DNA of 64,000 nt from Bromus sterilis (Eukaryota; Streptophyta; Magnoliopsida; Poales; Poaceae). Every line of letters starts with the position of its first letter. The first letter of the stretch is position 1. The DNA is taken from contig OX465599.1 of NCBI GenBank assembly GCA_950022295.1, forward strand, positions 289,499,501-289,563,500, in the 5' to 3' direction. Both the position numbers and the translations under genes were made by a program. This document shows positions 35,351 through 46,364 of this stretch, piece by piece. The notes beneath the pieces were generated by a model, which worked only from the letters and a program-made list of their open reading frames with translations, was not told the origin of the DNA and did not search any database.

Positions 35351-35980
35351 CTATTTCCCAATATTCAGTATTCTTCTGGATCCTTTAAAGAAGATCACAT
35401 CTTTCTTCAACGCTTTTCGTCTGAAATACCCCACTAGAGGAGGCATCCAACATCTCCTTATCCCGACGAGAAATTCTAGCATAAAAAATTGTAAGATAGT
35501 TTTCTCGGGGATCTCATGAATAGGACATTTGAGCATTAGAGATTTCAATATCCCCCAATCTTGAGCGATGCTTTCTCCGTCACGAGACCTAAAGTTACAG
35601 ATATAATTCCTGTCTCGATGAATTTCATGAAGAGGATAAAACATGGTATAAAAAAGAGACATAAGTTCATGCCAATCAAGCAAATGAGAGTTATCGAGAA
35701 GCTTGTACCAATCTGAAGATTTATCTATAAGCCATACGGAGAACAATTTCTTCATGACAAACTCCTTTGATACACCTACAAGCTTAAATAGTGAACATAG
35801 TGTTGATAAATATAGCAAGTGTTCACTGGGATGTCTGTCTCCTGCATAACGATTAGCCAAAACACAATCGATAATACCAGCTGGTATTTTATAAGGCACA
35901 ATTTCAGTAGGGGGAGGTACAACCACCACAGATGTGGGGTGTTTACCCATAAGCAACGATCCAATAGCTAGGTTGTCCAT
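35351..35980 (-). CDS. gag: Gag of element A (Athila type)
   Basis: ATG at 35980 starts MDNLAIGSLLMGKHP, matching F. The frame is open for about 209 codons through LANRYAGDRHPSEHLLYLS and FYPLHEIHRDRNY, the capsid-like retrotrans_gag region. It lies about 80 bp downstream of the primer site. A shift near 35500 relative to F (F reads NFYARLSRQDKEMLD, A reads FFMLEFLVGIRRCWM) shows a frameshift before the C-terminal part. Confidence 0.7.
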   Translation of the reverse strand: MDNLAIGSLLMGKHPTSVVVVPPPTEIVPYKIPAGIIDCVLANRYAGDRHPSEHLLYLSTLCSLFKLVGVSKEFVMKKLFSVWLIDKSSDWYKLLDNSHLLDWHELMSLFYTMFYPLHEIHRDRNYICNFRSRDGESIAQDWGILKSLMLKCPIHEIPEKTILQFFMLEFLVGIRRCWMPPLVGYFRRKALKKDVIFFKGSRRILNIGK

Positions 35981-36060
35981 ACGGACAAAGAGCAGCAACA
36001 CCAAAATAAAAATAACAAGATAAAAATTTCCTTACCAGCTTCACTTACCAATAGCGCTAT

Positions 36061-36080
36061 GCTCCCCGGAAACGGCGCCA
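36061..36080 (-). other. Primer binding site of element A (tRNA-Asp type)
   Basis: TGGCGCCGTTTCCGGGGAGC on minus, 12 bases from the 5' LTR. TGGCGCCGTT-CCGGGG is complementary to the plant tRNA-Asp 3' end with one mismatch. This primer is typical of Athila-lineage elements. Confidence 0.85.
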
Positions 36081-36092
36081 GAAAACGTTACT

Positions 36093-37605
36093 TGATGACC
36101 CTCAACATAAAGGGATCTATTGTAGCGTTTTTCATAAGTAAGAGTGTCGAACCCAACGAGGAGCGAAAGGTATTGATAGGTGATTTTGGACAAGGAATAA
36201 ATGCAAGCACTGAAAGATAACTTATTAGGGGTTTTCTATATAAGCAACCATAAGATAAAAGCAAGCAAGTAAATAGTAATGAGGAGTAGCGAGTGGCCCA
36301 ATCCTTTTGAGCAAAGGATAAGCCTGACAACTGAACTTATAAAGACTAAAGCGTTCTTGAGGACACATGGAGAGGTAGTCATGTGCTTTCGCCATACTCC
36401 GTATCGATAACAAGTTTTGTGCTGATAAGTGTTGAGTGGGTGGATCTATGCTAGCACACCTTCTAGACTAAGATAAGTGTACTCTTATGATTTAAAATCT
36501 TGCAAGCATCCGCAAATACAAGATAGAAATTAAGGCAAAGCCTAACCACAGCAATAAGATCAAGGATCCAGTATTCCCTTGTGCAAAAGTGTGCAAACTG
36601 GGGTTCAGGTTTCTGTCACTCCGGCAACCCACCGTAAGAATTCTTAATACACAATGTATTCCCCTAGGTCCTTAATAAGGCGAAGTGTTGAGTGTTCGAC
36701 TCACACAACACCACTAGGAAAATAACAACACAACTTAAATATCAAACAACACAAATTACTTCAACATCATATGACTACTAACAACTAGACTTATCCCATG
36801 TCCTCAAGAACTAAAGTAACTACTCACAAGAAATAAAAGAGATCATGATCAAAGGTGATAAATATATGATAAACAATCTGGACATAATGATATTTCTCCA
36901 ACAAAACTCAATAGCATTCACCACAAAGTAGTAATCAACACCGATAGAGTAGAGAGGATAGATAGTACGGATTACAACACAAGATAAACTTGTGGGGTGA
37001 GATTGGATGGTGGTGGAGATGGTGATGATGTTGGGGATGATGTTGATGATGATCTCGATGATGCCCGTGACGATGGTGATGACGATGGCGATGATCTCCC
37101 CTTCCGGGAGGTGATCTCCTTGGCGGAATCTGCTCGTCGGAGAGCCTGTTTCTTCTCTGTAGGTTTCCGCCACGGAGCGGCGGCGAAACTCCGTGAAAGC
37201 TTCTCTTATTTAGGTTTTCGCGTAACGAGGAGTATATAGGCCAGAGGCGGGAGCCAGGAGTGGCCCTAGGGCTCCAGGAACCCTCCCGGCGCGGCCAGGG
37301 ATGGGGCCGCGCCAGGTGGCCACCTGGGGCTCCTGTGGCCCCCCTCTGGCACCTCTTCGGCGAGTCTTCGTTAATCTTCTTGAAAATACCCCCCGTCGAT
37401 TTTCAGGTAATTTGGATGTATTCTTCTTCAGCAACTCAGCGTCCACTTTTTACCGCTGAATCCTGCGTTTGCTGCTTCGGCACCGAAAAGTTGCAAACTG
37501 TGTAAAATAAGCCAAAACAACATAAGAACATCATCGTAATGTGAAATATATCAATGAATAAGGATGAATTACGATATAAAATAGTGATGCAATTTGGACG
37601 TATCA
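36093..37605 (-). repeat. 5' LTR of element A
   Basis: 1,513 bp. Hairpin at 37288-37313, perfect palindrome CCAGGTGGCCACCTGG at 37312-37327, TATATA at 37233-37238. The first ATG frame after the TATA (from 37173, 117 codons) is open in both LTRs and has an Ile/Val-rich middle made by an ATC-type repeat. Confidence 0.93.
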
Positions 37606-37929
37606 ATTGCCATCCATGGACTTTAACTCGGATCTCAGGGCCTCAAGCCATAACTCGGAATCTAGATCCACCATCGCTTCCGCATATGTCAAAGGCTCAT
37701 CGTTGTCCAACAACAATACATTGCTTGCATTACGCAGCCTTTCTGACCTTCGTGGTGCGGGTGCTACTTCGACCACGGGTTTACTGACTAGCTCTGCCAT
37801 AATGGAATCACTTGTCGTGTCTACCCCGAGTGGTTTATCTCGAACCTCTTCGAGTTGCACCATCCTCCCACTAGCCTTCCTAGTGAGAAACTCTTTCTCA
37901 AGAAAGGTACCGTGTCGAGCGACAAACAC
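37606..37929 (-). pseudogene. pol: Copia integrase-RT linker (element D)
   Basis: Encodes the linker up to the RT entry: ERLRNASNVLLLDNDEPLTYAEAM, then SELWLEALRSELKSMDGN, which continues at 12019 as QVWNLVDLP after removing element A. This in-frame join is the best support for the A boundaries. Confidence 0.78.
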
Positions 37930-37968
37930 TTTGCCCTCTTGTCGGTTGTAGAAATAATACCCTATGTT

Positions 37969-39347
37969 TTACCTTGGATATCCCACGAATATGCAGTTAT
38001 CCGATTTGGGTGCGAGCTTGTCCGACTGAAGTCGCTTGAAAAATGCTTCACAACCCAAAATCTTTAGAAAAGACAAACTGTGATGCTTCCCAGTCCATAT
38101 CTCATATGGTGTCTTATCTACGGATTTAGATGGTACTCCCTTTAGTGCGAAAGCTGCAGTTTCTAGAGCATAACCCCAAAATGCCAACGGTAGATCTGAC
38201 TGACTCATCATCGATCGAACCATGTCCAACAAGGTGCGATTCCTCTGTTCCGATACACCATTTCTTTGCGGCGTTCCAGGAGGAGTGAGTTGTGGAACTA
38301 TTCCACGACTCTTCATATGATCATCAAACTCTTGACTTAGATATTCACCTCCACGATCTGATCTTAGAAGTTTGATCGTCTTGCCGAGTTGATTTTCTAC
38401 TTCACTCCGAAACTCCTTGAACTTTTCAAAGGTCTCCGACTTGTGCGTCATCAACTAGATATATCCATATCTTCTAAAGTCGTCGATGAAAGTTATGAAG
38501 TACTGGTAACCACCTTTAGCAGTCGTGCTCATTGGTCCACACACATCAGTATGTATGAGTTCCAAAAAGTCGGACTCCCTCTCGCAACTCTTTGGAAAAG
38601 GTGTCTTGGTCATCTTGCCGAGTAGGCATGATTCGCATGTCTCGAATGATTCAAAATCAAACGAATTTAAAATTTCATCATCATGGAGCTTCTTCATGCG
38701 TTTTTCACTAATATGACCAAGCCGACAGTGCCAAAAGTAAGTTGTATTCAGATCGTTAGGTTTAAGCCTCTTGGCATTTATATTATAGACAGATTCACCT
38801 TCAAGATTAAAAATGAATAACCCATTCACAACGGGCGCCAATCCATAAAACATCTTATTCAAAAATATAGAACAACCATTGTCCTTAATAATGAATTCAT
38901 AACCTTGTCTCATCAAACATGAGGTAGAAATAATGTTTCGACTTAACGATGGAACATAATAACAATTATCAAGCTCCATTACAAATCCAGCAGGTAAATT
39001 AAGTTGCATGGTGCCGACAGCTAATGCAGCAACTCTTGCTTTATTCCCGACCCGAATGTCAACTTCTCCTTTTGCGACATCTCTACTTCTTTTTAGTCCC
39101 TGCATCGAGTTGAAAATGTGAACAATCGATCCAGTATCATATACCCAAGAACTATTAGAAATATCCGCAACATAAATGTCTATAACATATACAACAAGTG
39201 TACCTGTAGAAGACGTACTCCCACTGCTATTGCCCTTGCTGGTGAGCCACATGTTGTAGTTCCTCTTCCAGTGACCATTCTCCTTGCAATACAAGCAAAT
39301 GGTCTCTGCGTCAGGTCCAGGCTTAGGCGACGGCGCTCGAGTCGGGA
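37969..39347 (-). pseudogene. pol: Copia zinc knuckle, protease and integrase (element D)
   Basis: From 39294: a degenerate CCHC (CKENGHWKRN), protease active-site region SSWVYDTGS (near 39140), a gag-pre-integrase zinc region (HCRLGH, then CESCLLGK near 38630), and the integrase core with HTDVCGP (near 38560), LRSDRGGEYL (near 38340) and EQRNRTLLDM (near 38220). A stop near 38455 splits the core, and the frame ends at 37969. The N-terminal gag is cut off by LTR fragment I at 39348. Confidence 0.8.
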
Positions 39348-40598
39348 TGTAAAGCCCCCGATGCGGTGCTAACTCGAGTTAGTCGCTTCCGCGTCCCGCT
39401 CAAGTTATTAGCGCATAAAAGGCCACCGACTCACGACACTCGCACCCGTGTCGCTGCCGGATTCTCGACAACAGATATAAGAGCAATGAACTTTATAGTA
39501 AGACATAAATATATAGAGTCCAGGGCATACATCGCCACTGGTATTTATTACATCATCTCAGAGGTCCATGGACCCAACAGTACATCATGCAACAAGCGGA
39601 AGACAATCACGACCGAGTACGGTCAAAATCCAAATGGCTATAGAGAGGGCTGCACATAAATAGTCCACCCACGGATCGTCAGAGCCCAACTATAGGATCT
39701 ACTGAACGAAGTCATCATCATCGTCGTCCTCCGGGGGCATCTCCACGAAGTAGCGTCCGGTGCTCGGGTCGAGGTAGTAGTCAACTGCAGCGGCCGATCA
39801 GGCAAAACAGTAAAAGAACAAAAGGAAACCAGGGGTGAGATTATATCATTACAGGATAACTAACTCCCTACGGTAAGACAAGGTAAAAGGAAAGGTTGCA
39901 GCCGCACTAGCATATATGGTGGCTATCATTCAATTAGAGTAGGGGTAAGATCCAAGACTGCACGTGACATCGTGTCATAAGTCTGCTATTCACCTTCTTA
40001 CGTCAAACATAACACAACATGGATCTTCTCTCGGTCCCCCTGGACGAAGAAAAGCAACCAAGGCACTCACACGGTAGGCAAGTTTTAATTATGAACCAAT
40101 CTTTGATGTTATTCTATGAACAAGGAGTAGGTCTCAAGTCGTCCATAACCGCGGACACGGATTTTTGAAAAGATTTAACCCTACAGGGGTGTACCAACTT
40201 CCCATCATAGGCTTCGCATGTACGCCCGGTTTCCACTTGGCTAGGTAAACGCCCGAAACTCCGGAACATCAGAGTCCCTCTAACTAACAACGCACAACTC
40301 CGGGTGGCCCCTGGTGAGTCGACACTCACCTCAAAAGCCGGTCGCGCTCTCGAATCGGTCTCTACCGTCTGTCGCAGGTTTGGATACCCGGTTAATCACA
40401 CATGGGATATCGGGTCCTCAGCCGGAAAAGGTGGTCCAGCCAAGGAACAAGTCCTCCTGGACCGGGGTGGTTTGTAAACAACTGGGGTACCACCATCACA
40501 CACACGTTGCATATAGTAAATCAGCTCGGGCCACCACTAGAACTGTATGAAGCTAGGTAGGTAAGACAAGGGGACCCCATAGAATCCCACACACGATT
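39348..40598 (-). mobile_element. LTR fragment I (truncated, related to H)
   Basis: Starts TGTAAAGCCCCCGATG at 39348 and shares blocks with solo LTR H, for example CAAGGAGTAGGTCTCAAGTC and the GGGGACCCCAT-AATCCCAC stretch. It breaks off near 40598 where fragment J begins, so only the 3' part of an LTR (minus orientation) is present. It contains a terminal-exon-like ORF. Confidence 0.65.
39699..39784 (-). CDS. Terminal exon of the putative LTR gene, fragment I
   Basis: Behind the acceptor CGGCCGCTGCAG the frame encodes DYYLDPSTGRYFVEMPPEDD, more Asp residues, FVQ and TAG (39699-39701). It aligns with the exon 3 motif DEPIDPEGGFFLELD of LTR B, sharing the DP, G, aromatic-Phe and acidic positions, and has the same entry phase. 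The upstream exons are lost with the truncation at 40598. Coding status is inferred from similarity across LTR families. Confidence 0.4.
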
Positions 40599-41208
40599 TG
40601 TAACGACCCAATTCACTTAGAACCGGAGTCTCTGTGATCAAGTGCTAGTCCCTGGATCAAACTCGCTAGCACACACAGTATAATAGATGTATATCAAAGT
40701 ACAAGTGCATCATTATTACATCGTATGATCCAGAATTCAAAACAAATAACAACTTGCATAGCTCAAGGCTAGCTTATTCAATATAACTATAGCGGAAGAA
40801 AAACTAGTAGCGAGGAGTCCCATCAACATCCACAAGCGACATGCTGAGTGTAGACTCGCAACCCTATCATAACACACTAATCGTCTGAGAAACCTGCAAC
40901 ACGAAGGTTACAGCCCGAACACGGGTCAGTACATCTGATTTGTACGGCAAGTAACACAAGTGATAAAGAAATCCTACAACTAATTTCAAATCAAGAACAT
41001 GAATCAAGCTTGGTTTGTTGTACATAAAGTTGGTATTCATTTTCTTCTACTTACTACTCAACATTTTTATCATCTCAAGTCAATATCAACCCACAAAGGA
41101 CAACAGCTAACTAACCGCCTATGAGAGCCCTCAGGATCAAAGGATTTCTAATGGCAGCCATGAGAGCCCTCAGGATCATGGTTACGTGAGTATTGTAGAG
41201 CCCTCGAC
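40599..41208 (-). mobile_element. LTR-like fragment J
   Basis: Starts TGTAACGACCC at 40599, the usual terminal form of long Triticeae LTRs read on plus, and ends where the G2 leader begins. Near its end GAGAGCCCTCAGGATCA occurs twice (near 41122 and 41162). No ORF of note. Orientation is by analogy with H and I. Confidence 0.45.
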
Positions 41209-44200
41209 ATAGATGAGCCTATTCCTATCATCCCGTAGATAAGGTAAGGGTGACCAAGAACTCAGATCGATGAGGGTAAGGAGAAAAAGAAGCCTTACGT
41301 TGTTCCCTTATATACCCAGAGTAACTATATAACTATAGAGTGTTAGACTAGACTTCGACCAAGGGTTGAATAATCCTACAGACAGTCCTGCTCTGATACC
41401 AAGTCTGTCGGGACCCGGAATATGCGTATGTAATTCCAGTCACGATGCAATCACATGGAGAGCCGAGAGCCGTACCCACTTGTCTAAGAAGACAAGGCCA
41501 AGCAAAGAACACTCTCAGAAAGCATCGAACGTGAGGGGCATCCCATCCAGGCCGGATGATCAACTGAGATGGGTCCTCATCGTTCGCTCACAAGTCTAAA
41601 TGCTTATGGGTGGTGAATCCCATACTCATAGACAAGTTGCCTCAACCATGTTATCGATTGAATCCTAACTTTTACATAGACTTACTCTAGCCCGATCACT
41701 TAGTCGGGGTCTAGGGCGGGCTCGATCATACAACAAAGTGCGCACATGACAGAGTCACGAGCAATCGCATCGCGATGCCCCAAGATGCGCACATCTAAGG
41801 GCCACTTGGTGTATAAAAGACCGCCAGCCAGATCACAACTAAGGTCTCGAAAACCCATACTAAGACATGCATGTTATAAACATACACGCAGCACACATGC
41901 CTAGTATGAACAGCAGGCATCATCACATAACTCTACAAAGTACTTCTTTATTGAATTACACATAGAGTATACAAAGATCACATGTGTGTGATCAACATTA
42001 CATCATACAACTGAAGCAAATTAGGTCTGAGTACAGACAAGTTTAACAAATGGCTTAGAGAAGCCATGTAAACATACATGCCCTTCCACGAGGGACCAGA
42101 CTGCTGTCTAGAACTATACTACCAAGGTCAACGTCGAGCTTCAAGAAGGTGACTCCATCGGGGTCCGGGTTCTCATCTAAAACATAGAATAAGCAAACGT
42201 GATTACAAAGTCGTACTCAGCAAGACTTGCATCAGAACTATAATACTCATGCTCAAGTATCAAGGTAAAGGAAGGTGGGGTTTCATCATGCAGAAGTACC
42301 AGCTTTGACTTGGCTAGTCCTGAACTACGATTACCAGACTTGAGGTAACAAGCGTACACGAGTCCACTATCCAAGTCTCCAACCAATAAACCACTATGGA
42401 TACTTCCTCGACTTCCCCACGAGGAAGCACGCCATAGCACTCACGCTTATCTTGCGAGTTTTAGAAGTATCCATTCAAGTTGTCTAATAATCAGGTACAG
42501 GTTCCAAGTAGTCCTTAACCGCGGACGCGGCTATTCGAATAGTTTTGTTAACCTTGCAAGGGTGTAAGCTACACACACATGACCATCGGTTACCGCCTTT
42601 TTCTCGCCACCGTTCAAGAGGTGACAGCGAGGATGTTCACCACAACACTTCGCTCACAACCGGTCTATTCCAGGAGTCGACTATCTGAGTTGCCTCCGCT
42701 CGAGAGTCCGGCCGGATCAACGAAACGGACTTAAACAATGTAAGTGACCGAGACGCCACCTCTGGCAGATGGTTTTCCTGCCTCACAGGTGCACCCACAT
42801 ATCTATATGATGCAACCATTTCCTTCGTTCTTTTTCTATGCACATGTCAAATGGAAAGCCCGAACTAATGTGACTCCTGGACGTCGACACGGATAAAGGT
42901 ACTAGGCCGAGAGGGGTCAGTGAGCCCAAAGTGTGGTTGTACTCTTTGTCTTGGATTACCATACAAGAACTCGTGCTTAAGGCGGTGTTCAACAAGACAA
43001 CCCACTGTGTACTCCTACACAACCTCTCATCGATCACCTTGTATTAGGGTGGATTCACCAACACAGTTTCACTTTCATCAACACCATGTTCACTATCATC
43101 CCGACTCACATCAAAAGCAACCTCATTGTACCACTAAGCATGCAATAAGCAGTAACAGTTGCAGGGGCCACTTGATATCAATCAATTGCTATGTCAGCTA
43201 GGATTGTGGTTTGCTTACTACTGTGACAAGATGATAGGTCATGCATCGGATATGGGTTCAACTATGCGGTAGAATCGATACCAAGGTGATCTCCTAAACA
43301 TGCATAAGCGAGACTAAGAGGGAAGTGGGATTTTATAGACATGATCAATGGGGTTTGCTTGCCTTGCTGACGAGGTTCACACACGGTGTCTTCAGCGAAG
43401 GGGGTGGCCTCCGGTTCTGGTTCCACTTCTATCGAGCAAACAAAGCAATCAAGGAATAAATATAATTGCGATGCTCAAGCACATGATAAGTTGTGGAAAC
43501 ATGATGTAGATGGTACTTATGTGTAGCATATTCATCTTAATTGAAGTATATTGCATTTGAAATGCAAATTCAATCTTCAAATTTGAATTCAAATTAATCC
43601 ATATGCACATTTGCTACTGTTGCCCCATTTTAAAATGGTCAAACATGAAAAAAAATTGCATATTCTTAATCCTTGCATTTTTCTGATAATTTTTCATATA
43701 TTATATTTTTAATTTGGAGTTAATATGAATTTTCTATGATTTATTGAAGTTTAAATGATTTTCTGTCTTTTCTGTAATTTCTTTAATTCTTTTAATTAGA
43801 AAAACCCCTTTACTGCGTCAGCATGACCTCATGCTTACGTAGGGGGCCTCTGACCTGTGGGGCCTGCTTGTCAGCCACAGTGGGGTTAAACGCATTTAAA
43901 CAAAATCGCCTGGGCTTAATTAGGGGGGTAGGGCCCGCCTGTCAGTGACCCAGGGTCAACTGATAGGGGGATTAGCCCCCTAATTACAGGCCACGTCGGC
44001 CTCAGCGGAATACGGCCGGCGGCGACCTCTGGAGGCGACGGTGCCCACTGGTCTGGGGCTCTCCGACCTCCTCTTGGCACGGGAGAGGCACCAGGCGAAG
44101 CCTCGCACGCGCGCGCACCACGGGGTGCACAAGGGAAGGTCAGGGGGCGCCGAGAGCACGCTGGCTCGCAGCCCCTCGGCGGCCGGAGTTAGGTCTTCCG

Positions 44201-45227
44201 AGGAACCCGGCGATGGATGCACGGGGAGGAGAACGATGACCTGCGGGAGGGGCGCGCGCTCACCGTGGATCTTACGGCGAGGTCGAGGGCGTCGGAGGAG
44301 CACCGGAGGAGGCTCGATTGCTCGCCGGAGGTGGAGGTCCGCGGCGAAGAAAGATGAAGAGGGTGTCGGCTCGGGAGCTTCTCGGCTCCAATTGATCGGC
44401 CGGGGCGACGAGGGGCTCCACAGCGGGCACTTTGGACATGGAGGTGCGGCGGAAGGGGGCCAGTGGCCACGGTGGAGCTTGTCTGTTGCTCTGGCCGGCG
44501 TTCGGTGTGACTCGGGACGGAGGAAAGAGAAAGGAAGACGGCACCAAGGGAGGGGGAAATAAGGAGGAGAAGTCCCAGAGGATTCCAGGCGCGGTTAAAG
44601 GCACGGGGAGCCTCCACGTCGAAGCAGGAGGTGGCCTGCGCGCGTGTCGACGCCGGCCTGGGCGTGCCCTCCTTCTGGCAGAGGAAGAAGACGCCCCTGC
44701 CCCTTTGGGCTGGGCTGGGCTTCTTCTGCTAGTGGGCCGAGGTAAGTGGTGGGGGGGGGGGGGGGGGGTAAGTTCTTAGCCTTTTAACTTTTTTTCTTTA
44801 TAATTCTCTGCTATTTTGTTTTGCTCTAATAAATAAAATACCAGAGCATTTTTTTAAAATCCCCAAATCTTTTATGTGGGCTTAGGTGTCAAGCCACTAG
44901 CCACTCACAAGTTTTGGTGACTTTTGTAATTCAAACAATTTGAATTTAAATTCAAATTGGAGTTTAATTTAATTTCCAAGCCCCCTTTGGAATATTTGAA
45001 AAATCTTGGTGCATGCAATGGGACCCACTTCACTTTATATGTCATCATGCATATTTATAAGACTTTTCAAAAATATCAGAGGAATTTTTGGAAGAAATTT
45101 TTGTCTGGCCATTTAATTAAATTCTTTAGGGCTTTTCTTTTCCCCAATTTTGAATTTCTTTTGAAAATTTTGCATGATGCAAAGGACACAAGCAACCCTA
45201 ACACTTACCCAAGTTGGGGTTCTGACA
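41209..45227 (-). mobile_element. Element G2: leader, primer site and 5' LTR
   Basis: A 180-bp leader like that of B (41209-41389), a tRNA-iMet primer site TGGTATCAGAGC on minus (41390-41401) and an LTR of 3,822 bp (41406-45227) ending TTCTGACA. The rest of the element is missing; fragment J abuts the leader. The LTR is a close copy of G1 and keeps the same putative exons (exon 2 near 43370-43435, exon 3 from near 42180). A run of 18 G lies at 44751-44768. Confidence 0.85.
41390..41401 (-). other. Primer binding site of G2 (tRNA-iMet type)
   Basis: TGGTATCAGAGC on minus, four bases from the LTR, as in B. Confidence 0.9.
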
Positions 45228-45755
45228 CGTGTTCTTCACAGCATGGCGATGGCGGCGCTCGGGTCGTCGTCGGGTTCGTCGCAGGAGTGAGAGGGAGAGG
45301 CTCTGGAGGGGAGGAATGGAGGCGTGGCACTCGGGTGCGTCTCCAGGGGCGCGTATAAGGGCCGGGGAGGGGCAGGTGGCGCCTGGAGGGAGAGCTACGT
45401 GCTCTGCTGGCTCGGTGGCATTCCACCGAGCAGCTTGGAGGCGCCGGGAGGAAGACGACAGGGGAGGAGTCCAGGTGGGCTGGACTAGGCCAGAAGAAGT
45501 GGGCCTCGCCTAGGCGCCAGGTAAGTTTTCTGTTTCCTTTCTTTTCTGTTTTCTTTTCTGTAATATGTTGGCCATGCTAAACTAAATAGCTAGGCATTTT
45601 TTTAAGTGCTGAAACTTTTTATATGGCCTCATATTATATTAGATTAGCCACTTATAAAGTTTGGCACTTTTTAAAAATTCAAATTATTTGAACTTTAAAT
45701 CAAATAGGGGTATTTGATTAATTCCAAGGCACTGTTTGAATATTTGAAAAATCCA
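45228..45755 (-). repeat. LTR tail K (B type) next to G2
   Basis: Begins CGTGTTCTTCAC, the same B-type LTR position that follows G1 at 32870, and runs to AAATCCA, where a new LTR start (TGTCGGG) interrupts. It shares with 32870-33220 several variants that the left LTR of B lacks. Confidence 0.8.
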
Positions 45756-45992
45756 TGTCGGGACACAGGGTTAGCGTATGCAAGTCCAGCTAAGACATAG
45801 TCATATGGAGAGCCGAGAACCGTACCCACTTGTTTAAGCAGACTAGGCCAAGCACAGAACGTTCTCGGAAAGCATCGTACGTGAGGGGCATCCCATCCAG
45901 GCCGGATGATCAACTGAGATGGGTCCTCATCGTCCGCACACAAGTCTAATGATATGAGTGGTGAACTCCCATATTCAAAGACAAGTCGCCTC
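45756..45992 (-). repeat. LTR end fragment at the left edge of the C array
   Basis: Starts TGTCGGGACACAGGG and follows the B-type LTR for about 237 bp, then switches to pol sequence at the shared bases CTCA (45990-45993). It is probably the remnant of the leftmost LTR of the array, joined to pol by a microhomology deletion. Confidence 0.7.
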
Positions 45993-46364
45993 ACGTGGGG
46001 CCATTTTGTATGGGCGTCTAGAAATTGGTGTGGTTCCTGGTACAAGATCCACTATAAACTTTACACATCTATCGGGTGGCATACCCGGCAGCTCTTCAAG
46101 AAAGACATCCGGGAAGTCATGAACCATCGGAATATGTTCAAGTTCGGGAAGGGGAAGTACATTCAAAGAATGCACTTGGGTTCTTGTTCTGGGTGAGGTA
46201 TAGATGACGGTCTTGCCTGAAGGGTGGGTTAGTTTCACGGATTTGCCTTTGCAATCCAGGTAGGCACTCTGTCTTGATAGCCAATCCATGCCAAGGATGA
46301 CATCAATATCTGAAGACTTGAGGGCTATGAGTGAAGCAAGGAATACTAAACCCTCAATTGCAAT
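45993..46364 (-). pseudogene. pol: Protease end and RT start, leftmost C unit
   Basis: Identical in layout to 54651-55022: after the TAA at 46365-46367 the frame continues through VILGMDWLSRQ to SRRPYKMAPRE, then is cut at 45993 by the junction with LTR sequence. RT, RNase H and integrase are absent from this unit. Confidence 0.8.

Larger units (their letters stand above)
12025..37605 (-). mobile_element. Element A: Athila-type Ty3/gypsy retrotransposon, 25.6 kb with inserts
   Basis: It has two 1,513-bp LTRs (12025-13537 and 36093-37605), TSDs ATTGT (12020-12024) and ATTGC (37606-37610), a tRNA-Asp-type primer site beside the right LTR and a polypurine tract beside the left one. Gag, protease, RT, RNase H and integrase lie between on the minus strand, followed by an extra coiled-coil ORF. 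The primer type and the integrase string CHLPLELEHKA place it in the Athila lineage; it may belong to a known Triticeae family, which was not checked. It is inserted in copia element D and carries chromovirus B inside its RT. About 27 substitutions separate the LTRs in the first 480 bp by eye. Confidence 0.92.
9672..39347 (-). mobile_element. Element D: Ty1/copia retrotransposon, interrupted
   Basis: Minus-strand copia pieces lie at 9672-10604, 11550-12024 and 37606-39347 and join in frame once the inserts are removed. Domain order from right to left is gag zinc knuckle, protease, integrase, reverse transcriptase, RNase H, which is the copia order. The first gap is a MULE (TSD CTAAACTTC) and the second is element A (TSD ATTGT/ATTGC). 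The N-terminal gag and 5' LTR are lost at 39347, where LTR fragment I begins. The 3' LTR is lost at 9672, where F begins. It is the oldest layer of the 10-39 kb nest. Confidence 0.85.

Noticed and set aside
40599..41208. Complete solo LTR J
   Set aside because: No matching terminal CA end and no TSD; it runs straight into the G2 leader.
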